NCBI GenBank assembly: GCA_030054835.1
Contig: JASGVS010000026.1
Coordinates: forward strand, 1 to 43,244
Length of the DNA stretch: 43,244 nt
Source of the DNA: UBA3910 sp002391465
Lineage (GTDB): Bacteria; Bacillota; Limnochordia; Darwinibacteriales; Darwinibacteriaceae
Direction: 5' to 3'
Part shown: positions 20,544-27,827 of the stretch, in pieces
Numbering within the stretch: the stretch's first letter is position 1
Layout: each line of letters starts with the position of its first letter
Position numbers and translations under genes: made by a program
The notes under the pieces: model-generated
Told to the model about the DNA's origin: nothing
Database searches by the model: none
What the model saw: only the letters and a program-made list of their open reading frames with translations

Positions 20544-23048
20544 TTGACCAATCCTGTAGTCAAGGCTACAAGCTATTGTCTGATCCACGTACCGGACATG
20601 GTGCTTTCCCATGGAACAACCCTCACCATGGAACGGGCAAAAAACCCCGAATCACCTCTTTTGGCGGACGTAAGAGCCGCTCTCCGTTCCTATGAAGATG
20701 TGCTGGCCTATGCCCCTAACCAGGTGTATATCGGCCGCATCACACCCGATGACTTGGCACAATTACCCCAGCCCTGGTACGAAAACCCGCTGGAAGCAGC
20801 AAGGCAGGGCCAATTTGGGGAGATTTTCCCGCAAGAAGAATTCCTTGCCATGATGAAGATCGCCGATTCCTTCGACTTGGTCCTGTTGGAGGAGAATTTC
20901 GCTGCCGAGATCAGTGCCGTTTTAAAGAATCATCCCCTCTTTACTGAGGAAGACCTCGCAATTTTAACCAAAACGGCTGGACTCGATCAGATTACTACCC
21001 TTATAGAGAATGGGACAGCGGTACCGCTGGAACATGGTGACAGGATAGTGGGCTGTGTCAAACAGGCCCACGAACACGATGCAAACCTTAAGGCCGAGAT
21101 CATGTTTGAAAACCTGGCGGCGAAGGCAAGTGCGGCACTAGTTCTGCGCCACCTGTTCTGGAACAACAAACTGGATCCGGCTATCGTAGAATATATCATC
21201 GACACATCGGAAGAAGCGGCGGGGGATATGAACCAGCGGGGCGGGGGCAACTTCGCCAAGGCCATTGGTGAAATCGCCGGCTGCATCAACGCAACCGGAT
21301 CCGATACCAGGTCTTTCTGCGCCGGCCCTGTCCACGGTATCATCAACGCGGTGGCATTGGTATCGGCAGGGATCTACAAAAACGTAGTTGTCCTGGGAGG
21401 CGGTGCCACGGCTAAGCTGGGTATGAACTCCCGGGATCACATAAAGAAAGGCGTTCCGGTCTTAGAGGATATGCTGGGCACCTTTGCCGTCCTGATCAGC
21501 GCCGATGACGGGGTCAGCCCCATCATCCGCACAGACGCTATCGGCCGCCACCGCATCGGTACAGGTTCATCACCCCAGGCGGTCACCACCGCCCTGGTTA
21601 CCGATCCTCTGGATAAGATCGACCTTACCATCACAGATATTGATAAATTCAGCGTGGAAATGCAAAATCCAGAAATCACGGTACCGGCCGGTGCGGGCGA
21701 TGTACCCCTTGCTAACTACCGCATGATCGGTGCCCTTGGGGTTAAGCAGGGTGTCCTGGAGCGGGCGGAATTGAACGATTTCGTGGAAAAACACGGCCTA
21801 AGAGGCTGGGCACCCACCCAGGGACACATCCCCTCAGGTATACCCTACATGGGCTTTGCCCGCCAGGGTATTTTGGAGGGCAGCCTGAAACGGACCATGA
21901 TTGTTGGCAAGGGCAGTCTGTTTTTGGCCCGCCTGACCAACCTCTTTGACGGCGTCTCCTTTATTATGGAGGCAAATCCGGGCGGTGAAGCAGCCCCAGC
22001 GGTTACACCGGAAAAGATAGTATCCGTAGGAATTACGCTGCTCGGCAGCGAACACGGCGTGGCAGAAGTGGTCCGCGGCGCGGAGCTGGCCCAGAAGAAC
22101 AACAAGAACCTGCGGATTGTAGCTATTGGGCCAAAGGGAAGTACTAACCTCCCCACTGTTGAGGCGGACAGCGAAGCCGAACAACATCGCCTGATGGAAA
22201 AAATGCTCCAGTCCGGTGAATTAGATGCCTGCGTGACCATGAATTACAACTTCCCCTTGGGCGTAACAACAATTGGCCGCGTAGTGGCTCCAGCCACAGG
22301 CAGAGAAATGCTCATTGCCTCCACAACAGGCATGTCCGCCAGTAACCGCACCGATGCCATGTACAAAAACGCCATCTTAGGCATTGCGGTGGCTAAGGCT
22401 TTGGCAATGGAAAACCCGGCTGTGGGTATCCTCAACGTCGATGGGGCCCTAACCACTGAGCGCACATTGAAAGAGTTGGCAAGAGAAGGCTATGAGATCA
22501 ATTGGGCCCAGTCGGGCAGGTCTGGCCAGGCTATTATGCGGGGCAATGACGCTTTGAGGGGTTCCTGCGATGTGTTAGTCACCGACTCCCTCACGGGCAA
22601 TATCATGGTGAAAATGCTCTCTGCCCACAGCACGGGCGGCAGTTTTGAGAGTGTCGGCTACGGCTATGGACCAGGTGTGGGCGAAAACTACAACGACATC
22701 ATCTGCATCGTATCTCGGGCTTCCGGCGCCCCTGTAATCGCCAACGCCCTGCAGTTTGCGGGCGAAATGGCCACGGCAAAACTGCCTGAGCTTGTCAACG
22801 CAGAACTGGCAAAGGCTGGTCTTGTGACCCAAGCCGATTCGGGACCGGAAAGACCACCGGCAAAGCCGGTCGATCAGGAAATCACCGGTATCGATGTACT
22901 GGAAATAGAAGAGGCAACTCAGGCCCTCTGGGGAGAAAACATCTACGCCGAAGCGGGTATGGGCTGCACCGGGCCCGTTGTGATGGTGGCACCAGAAGAC
23001 CTAGAAGTGGCAGTTGAGAAACTGAAAGAGTTGGGTTATCTGAGTTAA
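20544..23048 (+). CDS. grdCD: Fused glycine reductase component C (GrdC-GrdD)
   Basis: This 834-aa single frame combines two subunits that are normally separate. Residues about 1-475 are GrdC (FabH-like beta subunit: VKATSYCLIHVPDMVLSHG, FCAGPVHGIINA, VVVLGGGATAKLGMNS). Residues about 485-834 are GrdD (PlsX-like alpha subunit: SVGITLLGSEHGVAEVVRGAE, NYNFPLGVTTIGR, then the thioester cysteine C808 in GMGCTGP). Component C turns the acetyl group released from selenoprotein A into acetyl phosphate. The linker (about 475-485, NPGGEAAPAVTPE) is short. The start is TTG after GGAGGTG (20531-20537). It ends the operon before a strong terminator. Confidence 0.94.
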   Translation: MTNPVVKATSYCLIHVPDMVLSHGTTLTMERAKNPESPLLADVRAALRSYEDVLAYAPNQVYIGRITPDDLAQLPQPWYENPLEAARQGQFGEIFPQEEFLAMMKIADSFDLVLLEENFAAEISAVLKNHPLFTEEDLAILTKTAGLDQITTLIENGTAVPLEHGDRIVGCVKQAHEHDANLKAEIMFENLAAKASAALVLRHLFWNNKLDPAIVEYIIDTSEEAAGDMNQRGGGNFAKAIGEIAGCINATGSDTRSFCAGPVHGIINAVALVSAGIYKNVVVLGGGATAKLGMNSRDHIKKGVPVLEDMLGTFAVLISADDGVSPIIRTDAIGRHRIGTGSSPQAVTTALVTDPLDKIDLTITDIDKFSVEMQNPEITVPAGAGDVPLANYRMIGALGVKQGVLERAELNDFVEKHGLRGWAPTQGHIPSGIPYMGFARQGILEGSLKRTMIVGKGSLFLARLTNLFDGVSFIMEANPGGEAAPAVTPEKIVSVGITLLGSEHGVAEVVRGAELAQKNNKNLRIVAIGPKGSTNLPTVEADSEAEQHRLMEKMLQSGELDACVTMNYNFPLGVTTIGRVVAPATGREMLIASTTGMSASNRTDAMYKNAILGIAVAKALAMENPAVGILNVDGALTTERTLKELAREGYEINWAQSGRSGQAIMRGNDALRGSCDVLVTDSLTGNIMVKMLSAHSTGGSFESVGYGYGPGVGENYNDIICIVSRASGAPVIANALQFAGEMATAKLPELVNAELAKAGLVTQADSGPERPPAKPVDQEITGIDVLEIEEATQALWGENIYAEAGMGCTGPVVMVAPEDLEVAVEKLKELGYLS

Positions 23049-23061
23049 CCCCAAAAGGTAG

Positions 23062-23096
23062 AAATCCGCTGGGCAAAGCGCCCGGCGGATTTTTTT
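23062..23096 (+). terminator. Terminator of the glycine reductase operon
   Basis: A GC-rich stem (AAATCCGC...GGGC, loop AAAG, GCCC...GCGGATTT) is followed by seven T. It lies 14 nt after the grdCD stop. Confidence 0.88.
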
Positions 23097-23211
23097 GTCC
23101 CTTCTACTGCACAGTACACAATTCCTTACCAAACAACTAACTAATTTTAGCTGGAACTTAACCCCACATTGCCTTACAATTTTCTTACAGGACCAATCAG
23201 TGAGGTGTATC

Positions 23212-23589
23212 ATGCTGAAACTTGACTTAAAGAAGTATCTGCTCATTGCTCTGGGGACTCTGACTTTAGTCCTAGGTGTAATCGGCATATTCTTACCAGT
23301 ACTACCCACCACTCCCCTGCTCTTGCTAACTGCCTACTGCTACCTGCGCAGTTCAAAGTCCCTTTATCTGTGGCTGGTTAACCACAGGGTTTTCGGCCGC
23401 TACCTTAAGGATTATCTGGAACAGCGCACCGTTCCCCGTAAGGTGAAGGTTGCCGCATTAAGCACACTCTGGCCTTCCCTGCTTTTCTGCATGCTCTTTA
23501 TTCCCCTCTCCAGTGTGCGCCTGTTGGTGATAATGATCGGCCTATCCGTCAGTATCTACATCCTCAGACTCAGGGAGCAGGTTGTCTAG
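23212..23589 (+). CDS. DUF454 (YbaN-like) membrane protein
   Basis: This 125-aa inner-membrane protein has two N-terminal membrane segments with the family motif GVIGIFLPVLPTTPLLLLTAYCYLRSS (split here over about 18-45), an amphipathic middle (LYLWLVNHRVFGRYLKDYLE) and a third hydrophobic region near the end. This is DUF454, of unknown function. The ATG at 23212 follows TGAGGTG. It is separated from grd by a terminator, so it is an independent gene. Its stop overlaps the convergent DUF1858 gene by 4 bp. Confidence 0.85.
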   Translation: MLKLDLKKYLLIALGTLTLVLGVIGIFLPVLPTTPLLLLTAYCYLRSSKSLYLWLVNHRVFGRYLKDYLEQRTVPRKVKVAALSTLWPSLLFCMLFIPLSSVRLLVIMIGLSVSIYILRLREQVV

Positions 23590-23810
23590 GTCACAGTGTA
23601 CCCCCGTTTAGTGAGCTCCACCTTAATCTCCTCCAGGTCCTTACCTTTCATGGCAGCACCTTTGGGTAGAGTCATAATTCTCCCCGCAGTTTTTAACATG
23701 GCAGGATTGGTGATGCTGGCAAACCCCAATTCCGCCATGATCTCCACTAATTCTGGGTGCTCCTGCACCAATTCATACACCGTCTTGTTTAGGTCGATGA
23801 TCTTCTCCAT
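23586..23810 (-). CDS. DUF1858-domain small protein
   Basis: This 74-aa protein matches the DUF1858 pattern: IIDLNKTVYELVQEHPELVEI, ELGFASITNPAMLKTAGR, then MTLPKGAAMKGKDLEEIKVEL. In larger proteins this domain precedes hemerythrin-like or ScdA repair domains; here it stands alone. There are no cysteines. It overlaps the DUF454 stop on the other strand. An identical 11-bp sequence TCACAGTGTAC lies at each end of the gene (23591-23601 and 23842-23852). Confidence 0.82.
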   Translation of the reverse strand: MEKIIDLNKTVYELVQEHPELVEIMAELGFASITNPAMLKTAGRIMTLPKGAAMKGKDLEEIKVELTKRGYTVT

Positions 23811-23884
23811 TGGAAGCCGGACCCCCTCACGTTTTTTGTGATCACAGTGTACAACATCAAGGCAGGAAAAACCACAGATGAATA

Positions 23885-24625
23885 CTATTTTCTCAGCACA
23901 TAAATTATGAAATTGGGGACCCTCAGCTCATCTTCGAGCTCAGGATATTTAGCCACCATCTCAGGCGAAACGGTTGGTTCGATTATATCCTCAATGGTAA
24001 ACCCAGCCCAGAGAAAACCACGTACATAGGTTGAAAGTGTTCGGTGGAAGTTGGTAATACCCACATCCTGCATTGTGAGGTGCCGCTCCCCTTCGGCAAA
24101 ATAGTTGTCCAGCATTATATGCTGTCTGGCGCCATCCGGTCCTCGCAGCCAGCTGCCCCCTGCCGAGCGCATTGGATGCAGGTTGGCAACAATGAAGCGG
24201 GCACCTGGTTTGAGCACCCGAAATACTTCCCGTACGTTAGCTGCAAAGTCCGGGAGATCGCAGTGGTTTAGATAAGAAATGGCCAAATCAAAGCTGGCAT
24301 CAGCAAGAAAGCCAAGATCCTGCGCATCGCCTAGAACGTATTCTTCGTTACTGGATTGGAGCTCTCGGGCAGCTTCTATCATGAGTTCGCAGCTATCCAC
24401 ACCTAACACGTACCCGGCACCGCCTCTTGCCAACATGCGGCCGAAGCGGCCTTCTCCGCAGCCGCAGTCAAGGATGCGCAGATTCGAAACATCGCCGCAG
24501 AGTGAGAGCATGTACCCATCGAGCATCCCCTTGCGATGCACGTGGCCCCCTGTCCGGGCTTCCTCAATCCACTTAGGTGCCAGCGCCCCCCATTCCCGCC
24601 GCAGCTGGGTGTACTGGTCTGCCAT
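23885..24625 (-). CDS. Class I SAM-dependent methyltransferase
   Basis: This 246-aa protein has a Rossmann methyltransferase core: motif I ILDCGCGEGRFGRMLA (about 51-66), the acidic residue in VLGVDSCELM, motif II/III around YVLGDAQDLGF and DLAISYLNHCDL, and the post-I block VFRVLKPGARFIVANLHPM. This is the UbiE/Coq5-like small-molecule class. The substrate cannot be read from the sequence. The ATG has GGGGGAGAGG upstream. It is divergent from the ECF sigma gene, with about 155 bp between. Confidence 0.85.
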   Translation of the reverse strand: MADQYTQLRREWGALAPKWIEEARTGGHVHRKGMLDGYMLSLCGDVSNLRILDCGCGEGRFGRMLARGGAGYVLGVDSCELMIEAARELQSSNEEYVLGDAQDLGFLADASFDLAISYLNHCDLPDFAANVREVFRVLKPGARFIVANLHPMRSAGGSWLRGPDGARQHIMLDNYFAEGERHLTMQDVGITNFHRTLSTYVRGFLWAGFTIEDIIEPTVSPEMVAKYPELEDELRVPNFIIYVLRK

Positions 24626-24729
24626 TTACCCTCTCCCCCATTCAACCATTTCTCTGCAGTTCATTTTTTGCCAATCTATCCCAAAGACCTGCGAATCTCT
24701 GCTTTTTACAAAAACATAACTATTTTGTT

Positions 24730-24757
24730 TGAACCAAGTGGTGAGTACAGCCGACTA
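24730..24757 (+). promoter_or_regulatory. ECF-type promoter of the sigma factor gene
   Basis: TGAACC (24730-24735) and CGACTA (24752-24757) are separated by 16 bp. These resemble the -35 GAAC and -10 CGTC/CGAC motifs of ECF sigma promoters, not sigma-A hexamers. Transcription would start about 15-20 nt before the ATG at 24781, as expected for autoregulation. Confidence 0.6.
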
Positions 24758-24780
24758 TAAGGGTGAAGGGGCTGAGAACG

Positions 24781-25245
24781 ATGGACTTCGAAGTGCTGTA
24801 CCAAGAGTATGCGGATGCCGTTTACGGCTATCTTGTCTTTAAGCTCAAGGACAGACAGGTAGTGGAAGATATTATGCAGGAAACCTTTCTGGCCGCCCAT
24901 CAGGGGATAGAACGACTCCAAAAGGTGAATTCACCTAAGGCTTGGCTCCTGTCCATTGCCCACAACAAGATGGTAGACTTTCTGCGCAGGCACCCCCCTG
25001 AGCTACCCCTTCAGCTAGAGAGTCAAGCAGCAAGCAGTCACACCCCTTCTAACCTGTATGTGCAGGAATCGTTACAGCAATTGGATGAAGTTGAGCGAAC
25101 CATCGTTTACGGCCTCTACGTGGAAGGGCTGACGTACCGGGAGCTGGCGGAGATGCTGGGCATGCCGGAGGGGACAGTGAAAAGCAAGGCCCACTACGCT
25201 CGCAAACGCCTCTATCACTGGCTGAAGGAGGGAACAACATCATGA
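24781..25245 (+). CDS. ECF-type RNA polymerase sigma factor
   Basis: This 154-aa sigma-70 factor of the ECF group has region 2 (LYQEYADAVYGYLVF, EDIMQETFLAAHQGI, KAWLLSIAHNKMVDFLRR) and region 4 (EVERTIVYGLYVEGLTYREL, AEMLGMPEGTVKSKAHYARKRL), with a short linker between. The ATG at 24781 follows AAGGGG. The next gene starts inside its stop codon (ATGA overlap), so the two are translationally coupled, as for sigma/anti-sigma pairs. Confidence 0.92.
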   Translation: MDFEVLYQEYADAVYGYLVFKLKDRQVVEDIMQETFLAAHQGIERLQKVNSPKAWLLSIAHNKMVDFLRRHPPELPLQLESQAASSHTPSNLYVQESLQQLDEVERTIVYGLYVEGLTYRELAEMLGMPEGTVKSKAHYARKRLYHWLKEGTTS

Positions 25246-25580
25246 CGCAGCGAGAAGAATATATGGATCTGGCCTTGGGCCTTCTCCAGGATACCCTAGC
25301 ACCTGATGAAAAGAAACGGGCTCTGCTGCTGATCGAATCGGATAGGGAGTTCTTGGCTGTCCTCCAACTGGAACTGGCCCTAAAAAACGAGTTGGCGTCC
25401 CTCAAAACTCCCCTGCCAGAAGGGGAAAAGAAACAGCTGTACCTCAAAATTAAGGGCAGCGTGGGTCAAGTGCTTTATAAGGCGGTGCTGCACACCGTGT
25501 TGAATGCGGTCATGCCAAAAATGCTGTGGCCGGTAATGCGAATATTCGAAAGGAGTGTATTTGCCAATGAGCAACTCTGA
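25242..25580 (+). CDS. Small helical protein, candidate cytosolic anti-sigma factor
   Basis: This 112-aa protein was not recognised. It is highly helical and Leu-rich, without cysteines, so it is not a zinc-binding ZAS domain. An N-terminal helix pair (EYMDLALGLLQDTLAPDEKK, FLAVLQLELALKNELASL) is followed by a more hydrophobic amphipathic stretch (VLYKAVLHTVLNAVMPKML). Its ATG overlaps the sigma factor stop, the usual place of an anti-sigma factor, which is the only reason for that suggestion. It overlaps the next gene by 14 bp. Confidence 0.75.
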   Translation: MTQREEYMDLALGLLQDTLAPDEKKRALLLIESDREFLAVLQLELALKNELASLKTPLPEGEKKQLYLKIKGSVGQVLYKAVLHTVLNAVMPKMLWPVMRIFERSVFANEQL

Positions 25581-25821
25581 TATTCCTGTCAAAGAAATCG
25601 GTGAAATGCTGGATATGGTGTCCACCAAACTCCCAACCCTGATCAAGGAGATCTACCATGTGCTCTATTCGGAAGAAGGGGCAGTCACAATGAGCAAGGC
25701 GGTTGGGACGTTCTACAAGAATCTGATCGATGCCGGTATGGATAAGGAAGCTGCCATGAACCTGACACATCAGTACATGGACACCCTCAAATCCCTGACC
25801 AAACAGTTTGGCAACTCTTAA
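25567..25821 (+). CDS. Unknown helical protein in the ECF sigma operon
   Basis: This 84-aa protein resembles no family I can name. It is soluble and helical, with MLDMVSTKLPTLIKEIYHVL, then YKNLIDAGMDKEAAMNLTHQ and a C-terminal YMDTLKSLTKQF. The ATG at 25567 lies 11 nt after AAAGGAG; a TTG at 25561 is an alternative. It overlaps the preceding gene, which indicates coupling, and is followed 9 nt later by another small gene. Such short acidic helical proteins may be partners of the sigma factor, but function is unassigned. Confidence 0.72.
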   Translation: MSNSDIPVKEIGEMLDMVSTKLPTLIKEIYHVLYSEEGAVTMSKAVGTFYKNLIDAGMDKEAAMNLTHQYMDTLKSLTKQFGNS

Positions 25822-25830
25822 GGCGAGGCT

Positions 25831-26052
25831 ATGTGGCGAGGAGTATTGTCTGCTGTGGTTGGGTTCAGTAAGTTGATGGGCCGAACTGTATCTGTGGCGC
25901 CTTCCCTGCTGATAAAGCGCAGGAGAGCCCTGGGTATTTTTGAACGAGAGCTGTACGCCCTGGGTCTTGACCATGAGTCGGTGCAGGAACTGAAGGCGGC
26001 CTACAGAGAGCTGGGAAGCATCCAGGACTGGGTGTTCCAGGAAAAAGAATGA
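25831..26052 (+). CDS. Unknown small basic protein closing the ECF sigma operon
   Basis: This 73-aa protein was not recognised. The N-terminal third is hydrophobic with a basic patch (WRGVLSAVVGFSKLMGRTVS, then KRRRAL), so it could sit on or in the membrane. The rest is a charged helix (VQELKAAYRELGSIQDWVFQ). It starts 9 nt after the previous stop with a weak ribosome-binding site. A terminator begins right at its stop codon, so the operon is sigma factor plus three small genes. Confidence 0.65.
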   Translation: MWRGVLSAVVGFSKLMGRTVSVAPSLLIKRRRALGIFERELYALGLDHESVQELKAAYRELGSIQDWVFQEKE

Positions 26053-26054
26053 TC

Positions 26055-26092
26055 AAAAAAAGCGGGTTCGCCCAGTGGGTGAATCCGTTTTG
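26055..26092. terminator. Bidirectional terminator
   Basis: Stem CGGGTTC-GCCCA / GGGTGAATCCG has A-rich sequence on one side and TTTTG on the other. It serves the ECF operon (plus) and the GGDEF gene (minus). Confidence 0.65.
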
Positions 26093-26102
26093 TTGTTCCC
26101 AA

Positions 26103-27275
26103 TCAAGCAAGCTGTTCTACCGCAACCGCCACCCTGTTGCGCCCCAAAGCCTTCGCTTGGTAAAGGGCCCGATCAGCCCGGTGGTAATAGTCCCGGGCAC
26201 CTTCTGTGCCGAAAAGGGTAGATACACCGATGCTCAAAGTGATGCGCACTTCCTTGCCATCCACCGTAAAGCTGTGCCCTTCCACCAGTTCCCGCAGGCG
26301 TTCCGCCAAGCGGGTACCTTCTTCTAGGGTGGCCCCGGGAGCCAGGATCACGAATTCTTCTCCCCCAAGCCTCACCAAAGTACTGTCCGCCCTGACATTT
26401 TTCCGCAGCAGTTCAGCCAATTCCCTGAGCAGATCATCCCCGCCTAAATGGCCGTAGGTATCGTTCACATCTTTGAAGTGATCGATATCGCAGATCAAAA
26501 GGGCGGACTGGGTCTGTTGCCCACGAACCATAGACACCTCCGCTTTGATCCGCTCATCCAGAAATCTACGGTTGGGCAGGCCTGTTAACGGATCTTGATA
26601 GGCAAGATTCCTCAGTTTGGCCTGCTGTCCCTCGATGGTACGCTGCTGCAGGATTCCCCGGCGAAAAGCGAGCCAGCCCAAAAGCGATAGGGCCAACCCT
26701 AAAGTGGTAACTATTAGGCCGTTCACCTGGTTGGAGTGGATTACGTTCACCGAGTTGTCCCCTACCAAGGGAAGTACCCAACGAAAAACAAGATAGGCCA
26801 GGCTGAACAGGACAAGGGAATTGCGGGGTTCCAGGTAATAAAACGTCCCCACTATTACCACACAGATTAGAAAGGGTGTGATGCCCGTCATGACCAGCTG
26901 ATCAATGAGGGTAATTGTCAAACCCACAGAGAGCACATATACAGCTACTACGTAAACAAAAAAGGTCTGCACCCGCGTACTTGTCTCGGGCCTTTTGATT
27001 TTCCAGGCGAACAGCCACATTAATACACTTCCTGCACTTACTGTCAAATTTACCGTGATGATCAGGTTGTACCACAACAGCTCGTTCCCAGCCGCAGGTG
27101 TTTCCCGCAGCCAAAAGCCCGCTGCTGCCAGGAGATTACCGGTGGCCAGGAGAGGTGCGGTCCAGAAAATCCTTTGTACACTGGCTGCAATGGCTTCCCG
27201 TCTTAACTCTTCATCGACGCGGAGTTCACGCAGGTTTCGCCTGAGCAGGCGCAACCTTACCTTCAGCCGCCGCAT
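26103..27275 (-). CDS. Membrane-bound diguanylate cyclase (GGDEF)
   Basis: This 390-aa protein makes cyclic di-GMP. About six membrane segments occupy residues 35-210 (for example LLATGNLLAAAGFWL, ITPFLICVVIVGTFYYL, VTTLGLALSLLGWLAF), a sensory module of unnamed type. The C-terminal domain has DPLTGLPNRRFLDERI, ICDIDHFKDVNDTYGHLGGDDLL and the active motif RLGGEEF, so it should be catalytically active. The inhibitory RxxD site five residues ahead of GGEEF is not present (R-A-D only). The ribosome-binding site is weak (GGGG). Confidence 0.9.
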   Translation of the reverse strand: MRRLKVRLRLLRRNLRELRVDEELRREAIAASVQRIFWTAPLLATGNLLAAAGFWLRETPAAGNELLWYNLIITVNLTVSAGSVLMWLFAWKIKRPETSTRVQTFFVYVVAVYVLSVGLTITLIDQLVMTGITPFLICVVIVGTFYYLEPRNSLVLFSLAYLVFRWVLPLVGDNSVNVIHSNQVNGLIVTTLGLALSLLGWLAFRRGILQQRTIEGQQAKLRNLAYQDPLTGLPNRRFLDERIKAEVSMVRGQQTQSALLICDIDHFKDVNDTYGHLGGDDLLRELAELLRKNVRADSTLVRLGGEEFVILAPGATLEEGTRLAERLRELVEGHSFTVDGKEVRITLSIGVSTLFGTEGARDYYHRADRALYQAKALGRNRVAVAVEQLA

Positions 27276-27410
27276 AGGATCAGCCCCTATCCTCCAAAAA
27301 GCTTAGGCTTGTATTCCACTATCTTCCAGAAAATCCTCCTCCTTAACTTAGATTCGCAAGGACGGTATGTTTATACTCCACCCGTACAAACTAAACCGGG
27401 AGGGAAATGG

Positions 27411-27740
27411 ATGTTTAAGCCAGGACATATCACACTTGAGTTGGCACTTGCTGCCCCCACATCACTGCTCATGTTAACGCTCTTCGACAGCAATACTTGG
27501 TGGAAGTCACTGCTCTTTGCCCTCGCGGCAGCGGCAGCCAACACAGTGCTCAGTGTTTTCACCGGTCAATCGTCTCTGCCGAACATCTTTCTCGCTCTGG
27601 GGCGGGGCGTAACCAGTGCTCTGCTCGCGTTCCTCTTGGGCTTGACTCCGTTTTTCCGCACAACTTTTGGTACCCTGGTCGGTTTTGCTTTCCTCCTGAC
27701 GGCGGGAGGATTAGTTCTCAATTATTTCGCAAAAGAGTGA
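27411..27740 (+). CDS. Small membrane protein of unknown function
   Basis: This 109-aa protein was not assigned to a family. It has about four hydrophobic segments (LELALAAPTSLLMLTLF, WKSLLFALAAAAANTVLSVF, LGRGVTSALLAFLLGLTPF, FGTLVGFAFLLTAGGLVLNY). The ATG at 27411 follows GGGAGGG. It stands alone between the GGDEF gene and the MATE exporter. Confidence 0.7.
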   Translation: MFKPGHITLELALAAPTSLLMLTLFDSNTWWKSLLFALAAAAANTVLSVFTGQSSLPNIFLALGRGVTSALLAFLLGLTPFFRTTFGTLVGFAFLLTAGGLVLNYFAKE

Positions 27741-27778
27741 ATGCATAGACACGAATACGTATTGTTTTCCACCTAAAG

Positions 27779-27810
27779 GTGATATAATGGTATCACTTCT
27801 GGTTTGATAC
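27779..27810 (+). promoter_or_regulatory. MATE promoter with operator-like half-sites
   Basis: TATAAT (27783-27788) is enclosed by GTGATA (27779-27784) and TATCAC (27791-27796), and a third half-site TGATAC lies at 27805-27810 opposite GTATCA (27790-27795). This makes two overlapping inverted repeats around the -10 and start point, as for MarR- or TetR-type repressor control of drug exporters. The -35 (TTGTTT, 15-bp spacer) is weak. Confidence 0.55.
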
Positions 27811-27827
27811 AACTCGAGGTGGAAAAC

